From Forficula auricularia (lineage: Eukaryota > Arthropoda > Insecta > Dermaptera > Forficulidae), in assembly GCA_024734495.1 (NCBI GenBank), contig JALMQS010000061.1, positions 10,229,601 through 10,293,600 of the forward strand: a DNA stretch of 64,000 nt. Reading direction: 5' to 3'. Positions within the stretch are counted from its first letter, which is position 1. Every line of letters begins with the position of its first letter. The translations under genes were made by a program, and so were the position numbers. Below are positions 1 through 9,479 of this stretch, one piece after another. The notes under the pieces are model-generated. The model saw only the letters and a list, made by a program, of their open reading frames with translations. It did no database searches and was not told where the DNA came from.

Positions 1-850
1 TTAGAAAAAGAGTACCAAGACTTCAGGGTGTGATTACCCAGATAGATGAAAAGTTCCAATAAACATAGGTCCGAAAACACTTCGTTTTCTGCCTGGCCGC
101 CATTTTTTTTTTTTTTTTTTTTTTTAAGAAAAACGTCTATCTTGAGAACGAATCTGGATATCTTTATGAAATTTGGTACACATTACCTAATATTTAAAAA
201 GGTACATAAATATTATCTTGAAAATTTTCAAAATGGCGGCCATTTAAAATATTTAATTTTGAATAACTTTTCTATCTTTCATTTTATTAAAATTAGTACT
301 ATTGGATATAATGTTACCCTTTTTATTGTGAACAAAATGACACCTTATTTTTCGGGATTTGATAAAAAATAACGAAGTTATGACAAAATTTGTGTAAGCA
401 CCATTACTTCCGTAGACTGAATTTTGAGACCGACATCATTTCCTCTTATTTTCCTACAAATTTTGTCATAACTTGGTTATTTTTTATCGAATCTTGAAAT
501 TTTGTTCACAATAAAAAGGGTAACATTTGATCTAATATTACTAATTTTAATAAAATGAAAGATTAAAAAGTTATTCACAATTAAAAATTTTAAAATGCCG
601 CCATTTCGAAAATTTTCAAGATAAAATTTAGGTACTTTTTCAAATAGTAGATAATATAGTTAAGTACATGTGTACTAAATTTCATAAAGATATCTACATC
701 CGTTCTCAAGATAGACGTTTTTCTTTTAAAAAAATGGCGGCCAGACAGAAAACGAAGCGTTTGTTATGTTTATTGGAACTTTTCATCTAATTTTGATGTG
801 GAGAATCACGCCCTGAAGTCGTGGAACGCTTTTTCTAAACACCCTGTATA
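1..850. mobile_element. Large fold-back (inverted-repeat) element, left tip cut by window edge
   Basis: The two halves are near-perfect reverse complements around a centre near 420. The left arm begins TTAGAAAAAG and the right arm ends CTTTTTCTAAACACCCTGTA, so the outermost bases of the left arm lie outside the window. Each arm contains a poly-A or poly-T run beside ATGGCGGCC. No transposase reading frame is visible; the short open frame at 46-372 is only the low-complexity arm read through. It is a non-autonomous fold-back transposon or MITE. The terminal ACAGGGTGT-type end is common among insect DNA transposons, but the superfamily is not established. Confidence 0.75.
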
Positions 851-1600
851 TGTAAATATAAAATGAAAGAGCATTGGGCCAAGATGGTCTTCATGCTAAG
901 AGCTGCTCTTGCTGTATGCCAAAGCTACGCTCCTTTGTATACGTTGTTTTCTTTTAAATTTAATCAACATTATTCTGGAATGGCAAAACAACTTCAAAAC
1001 AAATGTTTCCTAGAGATTTAACTCTAATGATTACTCCTGGGAGTGCTCTATACTATCCAACGCCCTCCAAACTAGAAATATAAACATTGCCAGAGGAGAT
1101 CAACTAATTAGAAGAACAATTAATTATTTTTAAATTCTCAAAGACGGAGGTGGTTATTTCGAAGAAAAAAGTGATCATGTTATTAACTCCAAAGTATTCA
1201 AAAACATTGCCTTTGTATTTTGTCGAAAATTGAATTTATTGAAGACGTCCTAGAGATTCTCTTATTGACAGTATCATAAAAAATATGAAATTAAGAATGA
1301 TAGATTGCCCTTAAGTACGATCAATAGACGACAAAAAATATTGACAACGGCAAAATTTATGAGCTAGCAAATTTGTAAGAGTCGAGCACTTGGAAAATTG
1401 AAGATATTGTGGTTCCTTGGATAGAGAGAAAATTCTGAAATATTTTTAAATTTGATATTCATAAGAATGTTTACCAATAATTATAATCAGAAATCGGAAA
1501 ATTAGTAAAATTACAGAAAACATTCAAAAGGCGAAAAATGACATTTCATCATATTCATTTTTAAATTATTTCCATTTTATTTAAAATTTTGTTTAATATT
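851..1600. other. AT-rich interspersed DNA, nothing recognised
   Basis: Frequent stops in all frames, no splice-bounded open frame, and no terminal inverted repeat found. Probably old repeat or intron or intergenic DNA. Confidence 0.5.
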
Positions 1601-1602
1601 TT

Positions 1603-2452
1603 TTACTTTACCATACAGGGTCAAGTATTGTAATCGTGCATGAAAAAAGTGTTTTTTCCTTCTTTTTTTCGAAATATCTCAAAAACGCCTGAAACTATTT
1701 TGATTAAAAACATTGAGCAAAACCATGGCATTTCGCACTACATTAAAGCTCTAATAAGTGAACATCGAAAAAATTATATTTTTCGAGATAATAATTGTAT
1801 TGTCAAAATGTCTGTTAGTCTGTCTGATTGTCTGGTTGTTGGTTAGTTAGTTAGTTAGTCTGTGCGTTACCAAATTTTTGTGGACGAGCTAGCTCAAAAA
1901 CTAGTTTGAATATCGAAACCAAATTTCACACGAAGTTTTGGTCCATTGAGATTAAGAGCTGATTAAATTTTGGTGCATATCGTCCCAAAATTATGGGGGG
2001 GGGGGGGGTTAAAAATTAAAAATCTAGGCCATTTGAGCAAGCTCATCCAAATTTTGTATACATTATCAGTGGGATACCAGAAGTCTAAAAATGCACAAAC
2101 TAACCGCCCAAAATGCGGAGGGGGGGGGAGGGGCTGTCAAAATTTTTAAATCTTGGCCATTTACCAAACTCACCCAAATTTTGTATACATAAACAGTGAG
2201 ATCCCAGAAGTCTAAAATTGCAAAAACTAACTGCCAAAAATGGGGGGGGGGGGCAAAAAATGAAAATCTAGGCTCTTGTACCAAACTCAACCAAATTTTG
2301 TATACATAATCAGTGGGCCCCCAGGAGTCTAAAATGCAAAACTAAGGCCCCTCCTCTACATGATTATAAATAATTTTATTAAATATAAGTGAAGGGGCCA
2401 GGTTGTATGGTAAAGTCAAGTGGATGGCCACATCAGAACACGTCAGCTTATT
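1603..2452 (+). mobile_element. Family A repeat, copy 1, with internal G-rich minisatellite
   Basis: It starts ACTTTACCATACAGGG and ends near TTGTATGGTAAAGTCAAG, giving a short imperfect terminal inverted repeat (ACTTTACCATACA). The 5' half is unique sequence with a CTGTTAGTCTGTCTG-like run. The 3' half is a minisatellite of about 100 bp units, each holding ACCAAATTTTGTATACATAA, a CAGAAGTCTAAAAATGCA box and a run of 8-13 Gs. Other copies lie at 18070, 24368, 27063 (minus), 39451 (truncated) and 61099. No transposase is encoded. Open frames on the minus strand are the minisatellite read through. Confidence 0.8.
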
Positions 2453-3094
2453 TCTTTTGATGTTCTTGGGTTATATGAAAATTAAAGGTAGAAAGAGTGT
2501 ATTTGAGAGATTACTATGAGTTATAATGTGTTATTCTATTAGAATTTTCACCCAAAGTTGACAAAATTAGGGTTCTCGAATAAAGTTATGTCTCGTAATT
2601 ATCATTCTAATTTACAATACAAATTTGAAAACTATTTTTCTATGTTTAGTTTAGTTAATTAAAGAGATTCCAACCATAAGTCAAAATATTCCATTAAACA
2701 TTCAAAACATTAAATTGAATTTCTTAAAATCTTTCTCAATGATTACTGAAAAATCAAATTTTTGAGATCTAAACATTCTTCGACCAGAGATGTAACATGT
2801 ATTATTAGTGAGAGCCACTATATTCAAATAACCCAGTCAGTTAATTCTACCGAGCATCATTTATTACTTATCCCAGTGACAGTATAATGCTAGAGTTGTG
2901 ACTTTTAGGCTCATAGTTATCAAGATTTTTCTTTTATTTACATGAAAATATACATATGAAAGTAGTGAAAACGATTCTCAGGAGATTCACTTTTTAAAGT
3001 CTTTCAACTCTATAAAAATATTTAATTTTTTATTACTAATTGGAAGTATATAGTTTAAATGAGAATTTTGATAAAAAATATACTTTTAACATAG
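2453..3094. other. AT-rich DNA, nothing recognised
   Basis: No open frame, inverted repeat or family match seen. Confidence 0.5.
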
Positions 3095-3882
3095 CTCCAA
3101 GCTCCTTTGCTGTTTATGTACCACTACTAGCCAATCCCGTGCTCGTTTGACAAATCTGGCAACTCTGTCCGAACTTGTAGGTATATATTTTATCATAGAA
3201 AAGTCAGATAAAGTACATTATAAAGGAAGATTTATAAAACAAAAAGTTCTTAATAAGCGATTAGAAGCTGTTGCGACAATGGCTGAAGCGAAAAAACGTC
3301 AAAAAAATTCTAAGTTATACCACTTTTTGGGTTAAATAAATGCTTTGTTGCCAGCTTGTTTTTAGTGTAAATTTTTCATTATACATTTTTATTTATTTAT
3401 TTATTATTATTTCAGAAACTGTGTTGTAACTATGAATGAAAATTTTCTTAAAAAATGTATTAGTTATTGTTTAATGTTGGTTTAGATTTTTATAAAAATG
3501 GTAAGAGTTTCTTAATTATAATTAAATATGTAGTAAACCTTCCGATATCCCGTATAGTGCAATGCGAGGGGTGATCCGGGATTGGAAGTATGAGTACACA
3601 CACCTCTTTGGAAGTATTCTGGAAGTACTTGGAAATATTTGGGAGTACTTGGAAATATTTGGAAGTACAAGTGGAAGTAGGTGTACAGCATATTAGGTCG
3701 CGGTTCACCCCTCGGTGTAATGTATAAGAGTCTGAAAAACTCTATCTTGGGAATTTTATATCTCCGGAACTATATAGTTCATAAATTTTGTTTTGCCACC
3801 AATCGATGTAGAAGTATTTAAATAATAATCTGTCTAAATTTCAAAAAATTCCTAAGAAAACCCATATGGTGAAAGAACTACC
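3095..3882 (-). mobile_element. TTAA-flanked MITE (family D), copy 1, one end truncated
   Basis: It matches the complete copy at 15001-15696 in reverse orientation and another at 56509-57230. The preserved end reads GAAAGAACTACC followed by TTAA (3883-3886). The opposite end stops short of its terminal repeat. TTAA target duplications are characteristic of piggyBac-type transposition, though the ends lack a clear piggyBac consensus. A separate 150 bp MITE (3565-3714) sits inside it. A 62-residue open frame (3147-3335) containing KVLNKRLEAVATMAEAKK is partly preserved in the copy at 15001. Confidence 0.75.
3565..3714. mobile_element. 150 bp hAT-like MITE nested in family D
   Basis: The terminal inverted repeats start CGAGGGGTGA and end TTCACCCCTCG. 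They are flanked by 8 bp near-identical duplications, gtgcaatg (3557-3564) and gtgtaatg (3715-3722). The family D copies at 15001 and 56509 have the uninterrupted site with the octamer once, so both the insertion and the duplication are confirmed inside this window. Eight-base duplications fit the hAT superfamily. The interior has repeated TTGGAAGTA-type boxes and no coding capacity. Related copies lie at 28494 and 54407. Confidence 0.85.
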
Positions 3883-3927
3883 TTAATTTATTTATATTTT
3901 CAACAAACCAAATACCAACTTCATAAG

Positions 3928-4010
3928 AGAAATCAAAAAGGTTTTCCTCAGCTTGATACTCTCTCTTTCTGAATCAACAACTCTGCTACTCTCGGCAACA
4001 AAATTTTGTC
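3928..4010 (+). mobile_element. 3' tip fragment of an HF1 retroposon
   Basis: It contains a diverged GAGAAATC...TTTTCCTC box followed by TCAACAACTCTGCTACTCTC, the terminal block of the hammerhead-bearing elements at 7969 and 29197. The hammerhead-like part is absent. Confidence 0.6.
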
Positions 4011-4131
4011 AATTAAAATATCATCTAGTTCTTCACAAATAAATATATTTTCATTCATATTTAAATTATGATTTAAATTTAAATAGAATTTAATAGTAGG
4101 TACTAAAAGAAATGACTCGGTTATTTTTCAG

Positions 4132-4407
4132 GTGAGGTCCGAAAGGTTACGACATGAGTACGCGTATATTTGTAATCTAGCTCGGTGTTACGTTATGAAT
4201 GGAAAGCCGCAATCTGCTTGGGATCTCTATGTGTCAATGGAGACATCTCCAGAAGCAGTAGCTCTTCTTCAACAATTGGCTGATGATTGCTATAGAGCTG
4301 GACACTTTTGGCAAAGTGCCAGAGCATTGGATGCTCTTGAAAGACTTGATCCTACTCCTGAACGTTGGGAAGGAAAACGTGGAGCTTGTTGTGCACTATT
4401 TCAACAG
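4132..4407 (+). CDS. IFT56: Intraflagellar transport protein 56 (IFT56/TTC26), one internal exon
   Basis: This 92-codon open segment is bounded by a TTATTTTTCAG acceptor and a CAG|GTGGGA donor and is phase 0 at both ends. It encodes LRHEYAYICNLARCY near the start, then DLYVSMET, a region rich in leucine and alanine with DDCYRAGHFW, and ends ALERLDPTPERWEGKRGACC. The last block is the hallmark of the C-terminal part of IFT56, a TPR protein of the IFT-B complex needed to move cargo in cilia. In insects that mainly means chordotonal neurons and sperm. Only this exon was recognised. The remaining exons are outside the window or too short or diverged to see. The codon composition is clearly less AT-rich than the flanks. 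The assignment rests on remembered family motifs, not a search. Confidence 0.88.
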
Positions 4408-4417
4408 GTGGGACCGT

Positions 4418-4446
4418 TTATTATTATTATTATTATTATTGTTATT
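4418..4446. repeat. (ATT)n microsatellite in the IFT56 intron
   Basis: A run of ATT triplets with one GTT begins ten bases after the exon donor. It can be read in frame as a run of isoleucines, which makes the exon look longer than it is. Confidence 0.85.
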
Positions 4447-4656
4447 ACTCTTAATTAGGGAACACAGAGAGTGTGAGGTCGTTCACTTGAGGAAAAGTGC
4501 AGAGAAAACGGTACGTAGGTCAGCGATTTTCAAACAGTATCAGTGGTAAACGGGAGAGAATCATCTCTGAGCCTTGGGCGCAAGCACTACATAAGCTACA
4601 TGAGGTCAAAATTTTTTATTGTTGACAAAATCTGGTTCGATCACATGTATATTTTA

Positions 4657-4970
4657 CAATATGTGTATGATTTCCAATAACCTAGGATAGCCTAATAAAA
4701 TTTAGACCGAAAGGTCTTATTCTGGAAGCTTTATTGAAGCTAGTGCATCCAACCTTGTCTGATACTATATGTGTATGATTTCCAATAACCTAGGATGGCC
4801 CAATAAAATTTAGGCCGAAACGTCTTTTTCTGGAAGCTAGTGCATCCAACCTTGGCTGATACAATATGTGTATGATTTCCCATAACCTAGGATGGCCCAA
4901 TAAAATTTATGCCGAAACGTCTTATTTTGGAATCTTTATTGAAGCTAGTGCTTCCAACCTTGGCTGATAT
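4657..4970. repeat. Three-copy tandem repeat of about 100 bp
   Basis: Three successive units start at about 4659, 4766 and 4865. Each contains GTGTATGATTTCC, AACCTAGGAT and AGTGCATCCAACCTTG-like blocks. The middle copy lacks an 11-base segment present in the others. The first unit holds a perfect hairpin, AGACC-GAAA-GGTCT, that is eroded in the other two. Confidence 0.8.
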
Positions 4971-5019
4971 CTCCATCAACCCACTGCAAGTTAATAAATT
5001 AATATTCCAAAAAATGAAG

Positions 5020-5279
5020 CATATCGTCGCTGATCTTACAAAATCTCGTAAGTCCGATTTTTGGTCAAATACGTATTATACGTTTATACCGACCAACATT
5101 GCACGGCGCGTCTGTATATTGAAATCTTATTATTCTATTCCAATTTAATTTCGCGCTACGGACAAATAATAAATATTGCATTGTATTTGTTTGTATTCGT
5201 GTTTAAAATGGTTTTTCTTGTTTTCTGGCAAACTTTGAATTTAGAACTTACGAGGTTTTGTAAGATCAGAGACGATATG
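5020..5279. mobile_element. 260 bp element with about 34 bp terminal inverted repeats
   Basis: CATATCGTCGCTGATCTTAC... (5020-5053) and its reverse complement (5246-5279) match with two or three differences. The interior of about 190 bp is AT-rich and does not encode a transposase. Target duplications were not clear. The type is a MITE of unknown superfamily. Confidence 0.65.
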
Positions 5280-5343
5280 GGAGGCGGGTCATTAGAGAAG
5301 TAAAATAAATATATGTGTGATAGAGATTAATTCCTCTCACGAG

Positions 5344-5393
5344 TAGGAGCATCAAACCAGTCATAGGTGGTGTTACACTATGATGATAATTTA
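5344..5393 (+). pseudogene. Non-LTR retrotransposon 3' end remnant
   Basis: Reads as ASNQS-stop followed by ATGATGATAA. This is the same C-terminal signature (SNQS-stop plus simple-repeat tail) as the better preserved fragment at 29790-29935. Confidence 0.45.
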
Positions 5394-5399
5394 ACAAAT

Positions 5400-6465
5400 T
5401 AATAAAATTTTATTAAAATATTATTTTAACAATAGTCGAAAAAAAGTGAAAGAAATTTCTATTAATTGATTAACTAAAGTCTTGATCTCTGCAGTTTTTA
5501 GAGACAAGATTTATGAGTTGTCAAATTAAATTAAAAAAAAATGATTGAAACGATCTTATCTATAATCATCTCTTGTGTCACTTTATAAATATCCCCATAT
5601 GTCATAATCCATTCATTCTTGTTGACGATTATAGATTCTCTGTTCGGAAAGAACTTTGACATAAAGTCATTTATTTCTTTCATATGTAATTCTTAGAATG
5701 AGATATTAGAAAAAAAAATTATAAACATTTTTTTAAATGCTCAGAACTGATGGCATATACGCAACATCTTTATTTACGTGGTTTATATGAATCCTAAACA
5801 TACTAGTAATTAATTCTCTTTCGAAAGTTCGCCTTGAGAAATATTTTTTGTACTAGATATTCTGTATTTTCATAGATTTATCAAACTGTTAGTATGGTCT
5901 GTATAGTTTATTTAGTATTCTAGGGTAAAAATAAAAAGTGAGTATGTCAATTAATTTTGCCAAGGTGGTAAATATAATTAGATGCAAAATTTTTAAATTA
6001 ATCAAAAAGATAATTTAGATATCTATACATCTGTTTAATGAATATGCCTACTATTTTCTTCATTTATCTACCACGTATACGTTATTAAGCTTTGAATCAG
6101 ATTACTTAGTATACTTAGATATTCAATTAATTCTCCTAGCTCGTATTTATAAGCAAACCAAATCACTTAGGATTGTTTTAGATTCGTGAACTCCGTTGAA
6201 TCATCACTTTTGATATCTGGTTAAGTATTAAATATGTAATTTATTGTTTTTAAGATATCATTATCAGAGAGAGTAACTTAAAAAGAGACAAAAGACTGAT
6301 TTCGGACTTATTATAGCCAGGAAACACAAAAGTTGTATTCAAAATATCATGTTATTCGATTCTTTGGATCGACTCATGGGTCTTTAATAAAGTAACCAAA
6401 TGTTTTACAATGGAATGTGGGACATGAATTTGAATGTATATAATTATTTTATTATCATATATATA
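5400..6465. other. AT-rich DNA, nothing recognised
   Basis: No open frame above noise and no match to the other repeat families in the window. Confidence 0.5.
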
Positions 6466-6473
6466 TTGTAAAC

Positions 6474-7744
6474 CAGTGTTTTTCAACCTGTGGGTCTCGA
6501 CCCCCTGGTGGGTCACGAAGCCTCTATAAGGGGGTCTCGAAGCATCAGTAAATAAACTGCAACGGATCGTTGCAAACTTTATCCAAATTCATTTGAAATA
6601 TTAATATGTTCTAGAGTAAAGTACTTTAAAATATAATTTTACTAAAAACTTTATTTAACCTTTTTTGTGGTCCCCAAGGTACTTAATTAGGATATTAAAT
6701 TTCATCAAAATTGGTTAAGTCATTTTCAAGATATTTAGAAAAAACTAAAAAGTACTGAAATAAAGTACTAATGTTTGTGGACCGATATGTACCAAAAACT
6801 AATCAGCGCTTCATTTTGTTAAAAGAATGCTAGGTTTTTAATTTCATTTCAATCGGTGCAACGGTGTGGAAAAAATCGTGGGCCAAAAACGATAACATAC
6901 ATACATCCATCCATCCGCACGCACTAAATGAAAAAATCGCACTTTTTGGCCTCTCGACGAGACCCCTTGTAATTTTTGGCAAAACCGTCACGTGCTAAAA
7001 TTCAACCTAATTGAATACTACAATTTGTGACTTTAATTGAGTCCATGGGTTCCGTAGTTTTTACCTGAGGACCCTTTGAAGCCACGCTTGCCCCGAGAGC
7101 GATTACAATACTTTACCCATGCTTTGCATTGGATAAAGTAAAAAATATATTTTGATTAACAAAATGTTAATTAAAGGACATTCGTAGGTTAACAAAAATC
7201 AACAAAATAAATATGAGTCACATTCACATTAATAATTTCGTTAACTAATTTTTCCCATCTTGGATCCGTTTTTGCTACACATACCATAGAATTAAATCGT
7301 TTTCTAAATTTAGACGAATTATGTGTTTACTTTTTATTTGGGCCATTGACGAAAACGTCAACTCACACAAGTAAGAAGTGGCAAATGGAATTAAACACTT
7401 CAAAGCTTCTGTGGTTAATTCTGGGTACGCATGCACGTTATTAATTTACTATTGTCGCATCGCTTTTCCGGTGGATCTGGCTTGTGATTTTGTGAAGGTT
7501 TATTGGTTTATAATACATTTTTCAATAATTATATATTTTTTTTTATTAATTTATATCAGGAATTATAAAAATAAATAATAAATCAATACTTTTTTTATGT
7601 TTTTATGTATTTTTTACTATTAAAAAAATGAAAAATTGTACACAAAGTGACGAGCCGGGCCTCTCCAACAGCAGGGGGTAGGGGATCGCGAAAATTATTT
7701 TCATACTAATAGAGTCGCGTCATGAAAAAGGTTGAAAAACACTG
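6474..7744. mobile_element. Non-autonomous hAT transposon, 1271 bp
   Basis: The ends are CAGTGTTTTTCAACCT and AGGTTGAAAAACACTG, a classic hAT terminal repeat. They are flanked by 8 bp duplications, ttgtaaac (6466-6473) and ttgtaaag (7745-7752), with one mismatch. Subterminal GGGTCTCGACCCCCT and GAGTCGCG boxes are also typical of the group. The interior contains no recognisable transposase; a 66-codon open frame at 7378 shows no family motif. A block near 6985-7060 recurs in inverted form at about 8650-8750. Confidence 0.88.
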
Positions 7745-8069
7745 TTGTAAAGCATAATGGAATAAAAGCAGTCATAGATCAAATAAAACATCAACATAAA
7801 AAATAAAGATATAATCGCTCGTAGTTTTCCGAAATGAAATATGAACTTTTTCAATAATTCATCATTTTGTGATATATTGTTAAAAAATTTCTCACAAGTA
7901 TTGGAGAAATTGCAATTCGTTTGCAATATAGCCTTCAATGTTTCTAAGCACAGGCCAGTCATTTAATAAAGAGAAACAAAGAGGTTGTCCTCTGCTTGAT
8001 GCAAAATAAACATACACACATATATATCGAGATGATATATCTGTATATATATATTATTTATTTGTTTGA

Positions 8070-8104
8070 GACTATAGTTTCGAAGACTTGGTCTTCATCA
8101 TCAG
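8070..8104 (-). ncRNA. Hammerhead-ribozyme-like core (HF1, left arm)
   Basis: Reading the minus strand: CTGATGA, an extra T, a perfect 6 bp stem II (GAAGAC/GTCTTC with loop CAA), GAAA, and ACTATAGT ending in GTC. ACTATAGT is self-complementary, so helix III is either a 2 bp hairpin (A-U, C-G with loop UAUA) or a perfect helix in a dimer. Canonical hammerheads have no base between CTGANGA and stem II. The extra residue is present in every family here. Confidence 0.6.
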
Positions 8105-8309
8105 TCTTTCTTCAATTATAAATGTTTTTTCATGGAGTCAATATCATATGGATATTGAAAACTTGGTGTTCCTTCGTCACTGCTGGAGGGCTAGGAACTA
8201 ATCTTTAATCTTTTAGTTCCTAGCCCTCCAGCAGTGACGAAGGAACACCAAGTTTTCAATATCCATATGATATTGACTCCATGAAAAAACATTTATAATT
8301 GAAGAAAGA

Positions 8310-8344
8310 CTGATGATGAAGACCAAGTCTTCGAAACTATAGTC
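8310..8344 (+). ncRNA. Hammerhead-ribozyme-like core (HF1, right arm)
   Basis: Same elements as the left-arm copy, on the plus strand: CTGATGA (8310-8316), extra T, stem II GAAGAC-CAA-GTCTTC, GAAAC, TATA, GTC with predicted cleavage after 8344. Stem I is short: GA/TC next to the core, an internal loop, then TTG/CAA. Confidence 0.6.
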
Positions 8345-8503
8345 TCAAACAAATAAATAATATATATACAGATATATCATCTCGATATATATGTGTGTAT
8401 GTTTATTTGCATCAAGCAGAGGACAACCTCTTTGTTTCTCTTTGTGAATCAACAACTCTGCTACTCTCGGCAAAACAAAAACTTTTCAATCAGTCATTTA
8501 ATA

Positions 8504-9320
8504 GCTACACCTCGTATAATAGGAGCCCCTGATATTTAGACAACTGAAATGGCAGATCAGTTAAGGGTATGCCTCAAAAAAGGCGCAAGCCATTTCCCCG
8601 AAGCAGATAAAGTATTGGATCGGTCTCACGCCAAGCGCGTCTTCAAAGATTCATCAGGTAAGACTACGAAACCCTTGATCTCAATCAAAGTCACAGATTG
8701 TAGTATTCATTTAAGTTGAATTTTAGCACGTGACGGTTTTACAAAAAGTACGTCGTCCAAAGACTTTGTAAAAATACATATAATTAATAAATAAATAAAA
8801 TTTTAATCCACAAGAAAAATATTGTCCAAAGTGGGACACATTGTGGGACATTTTTGATGTGGGTCCCTAGAAGTTAAGACTTATGGGAATAAACATATTG
8901 ACTGCATAGGCATTTCCCCAAATTAACCACAAAGCCGGCAAGCTTTTAGGTGAATTTTTAACTCCTTTTTTTAATCGTAGTTTGAGGGCGGGTCAATTGT
9001 ACAGGCCCTTTCTACCTCTGAGTTTTTGTTATTTTCTTCCTTCATTATTTTTCTTTTATATCCAGATATGTATCTCCCATCGTCACATCAAGACAATCTT
9101 AGCCCGGCCATAGCCAGGGAAGCATAAATTCATCCTGGCCGATTCTCTTCACAGCAAAATTAAGACATATTTTTAAATTTTAATCGTTTTTTAAGCCTCT
9201 GCTGGCTCTCATCTACGTGCGCCCTGAGCTCAATTTGCTCCCGGCCTTATCGAGGCTCACCTCTAATAAATATTTGTCAAAATCACGCAGGAAGCCAGTG
9301 AATTTGATATCTCAAATATA
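8504..9320. other. Mixed sequence with a hAT-related block
   Basis: Positions 8650-8750 are the reverse complement of part of the hAT element at 6985-7060 (shared core GCACGTGACGGTTTT). The rest, including the somewhat GC-richer stretch 9068-9250, matches nothing I recognise. Confidence 0.5.
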
Positions 9321-9330
9321 TTTGGTGTTA

Positions 9331-9455
9331 AATTGAAAGTTTTTTTGCCGAGAGTAGCAGAATTTTGATATATTGAAGGAGACAATAAAAGAGTGTGTAA
9401 ATAAAATTTATAATTCCAGCAGAAGACACACTCTTTTATTGTCTCCTTCAATATA
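9331..9455. mobile_element. HF2 retroposon, internally deleted
   Basis: Left end TTTTTTTGCCGAGAGTAGCA, then TTGAAGGAGACAATAAAAG, then directly the inverted arm ending GTCTCCTTCAATAT. The centre with the hammerhead-like cores is missing. About 10-16 bp of AATATATTTGGTGTTA is repeated at both flanks, again a retroposition-like duplication. Confidence 0.7.
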
Positions 9456-9479
9456 TTTGGTGTTATAAGTTACATAACT

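Larger units (their letters stand above)
7969..8490. mobile_element. HF1 hammerhead-bearing retroposon, head-to-head inverted dimer
   Basis: Two arms of about 230 bp are almost perfect reverse complements around a short loop near 8205. The right arm carries an extra terminal block, TCAACAACTCTGCTACTCTC. A 13 bp direct repeat, CAGTCATTTAATA, flanks it (7956-7968 and 8491-8503). A duplication of that length fits target-primed insertion rather than a cut-and-paste transposon. Each arm has an intact hammerhead-like core, one per strand. No protein is encoded, so mobilisation would need a partner such as a Penelope-like reverse transcriptase (inference). Confidence 0.8.

Noticed and set aside
46..372. 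108-codon open frame at the window start
   Set aside because: It runs through a homopolymer and the arm of a fold-back element and has no protein family features.
2066..2290. Proline- and phenylalanine-rich frames on the minus strand of family A copies (also 24807-25001, 61564-61877)
   Set aside because: They are the minisatellite unit read without stops; G-run slippage changes frame between units, so they are not called as genes.
4283..4549. Frame overlapping the IFT56 exon in another phase
   Set aside because: Shadow of the real exon plus the ATT repeat read as leucines. Only its short tail is kept, as a low-confidence finding.
8003..8450. HF1 palindrome as an ordinary cut-and-paste MITE
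   Set aside because: The duplication is 13 bp and varies in length between family members, single-unit forms exist, and one end has an extra tail, all unlike DNA transposons.
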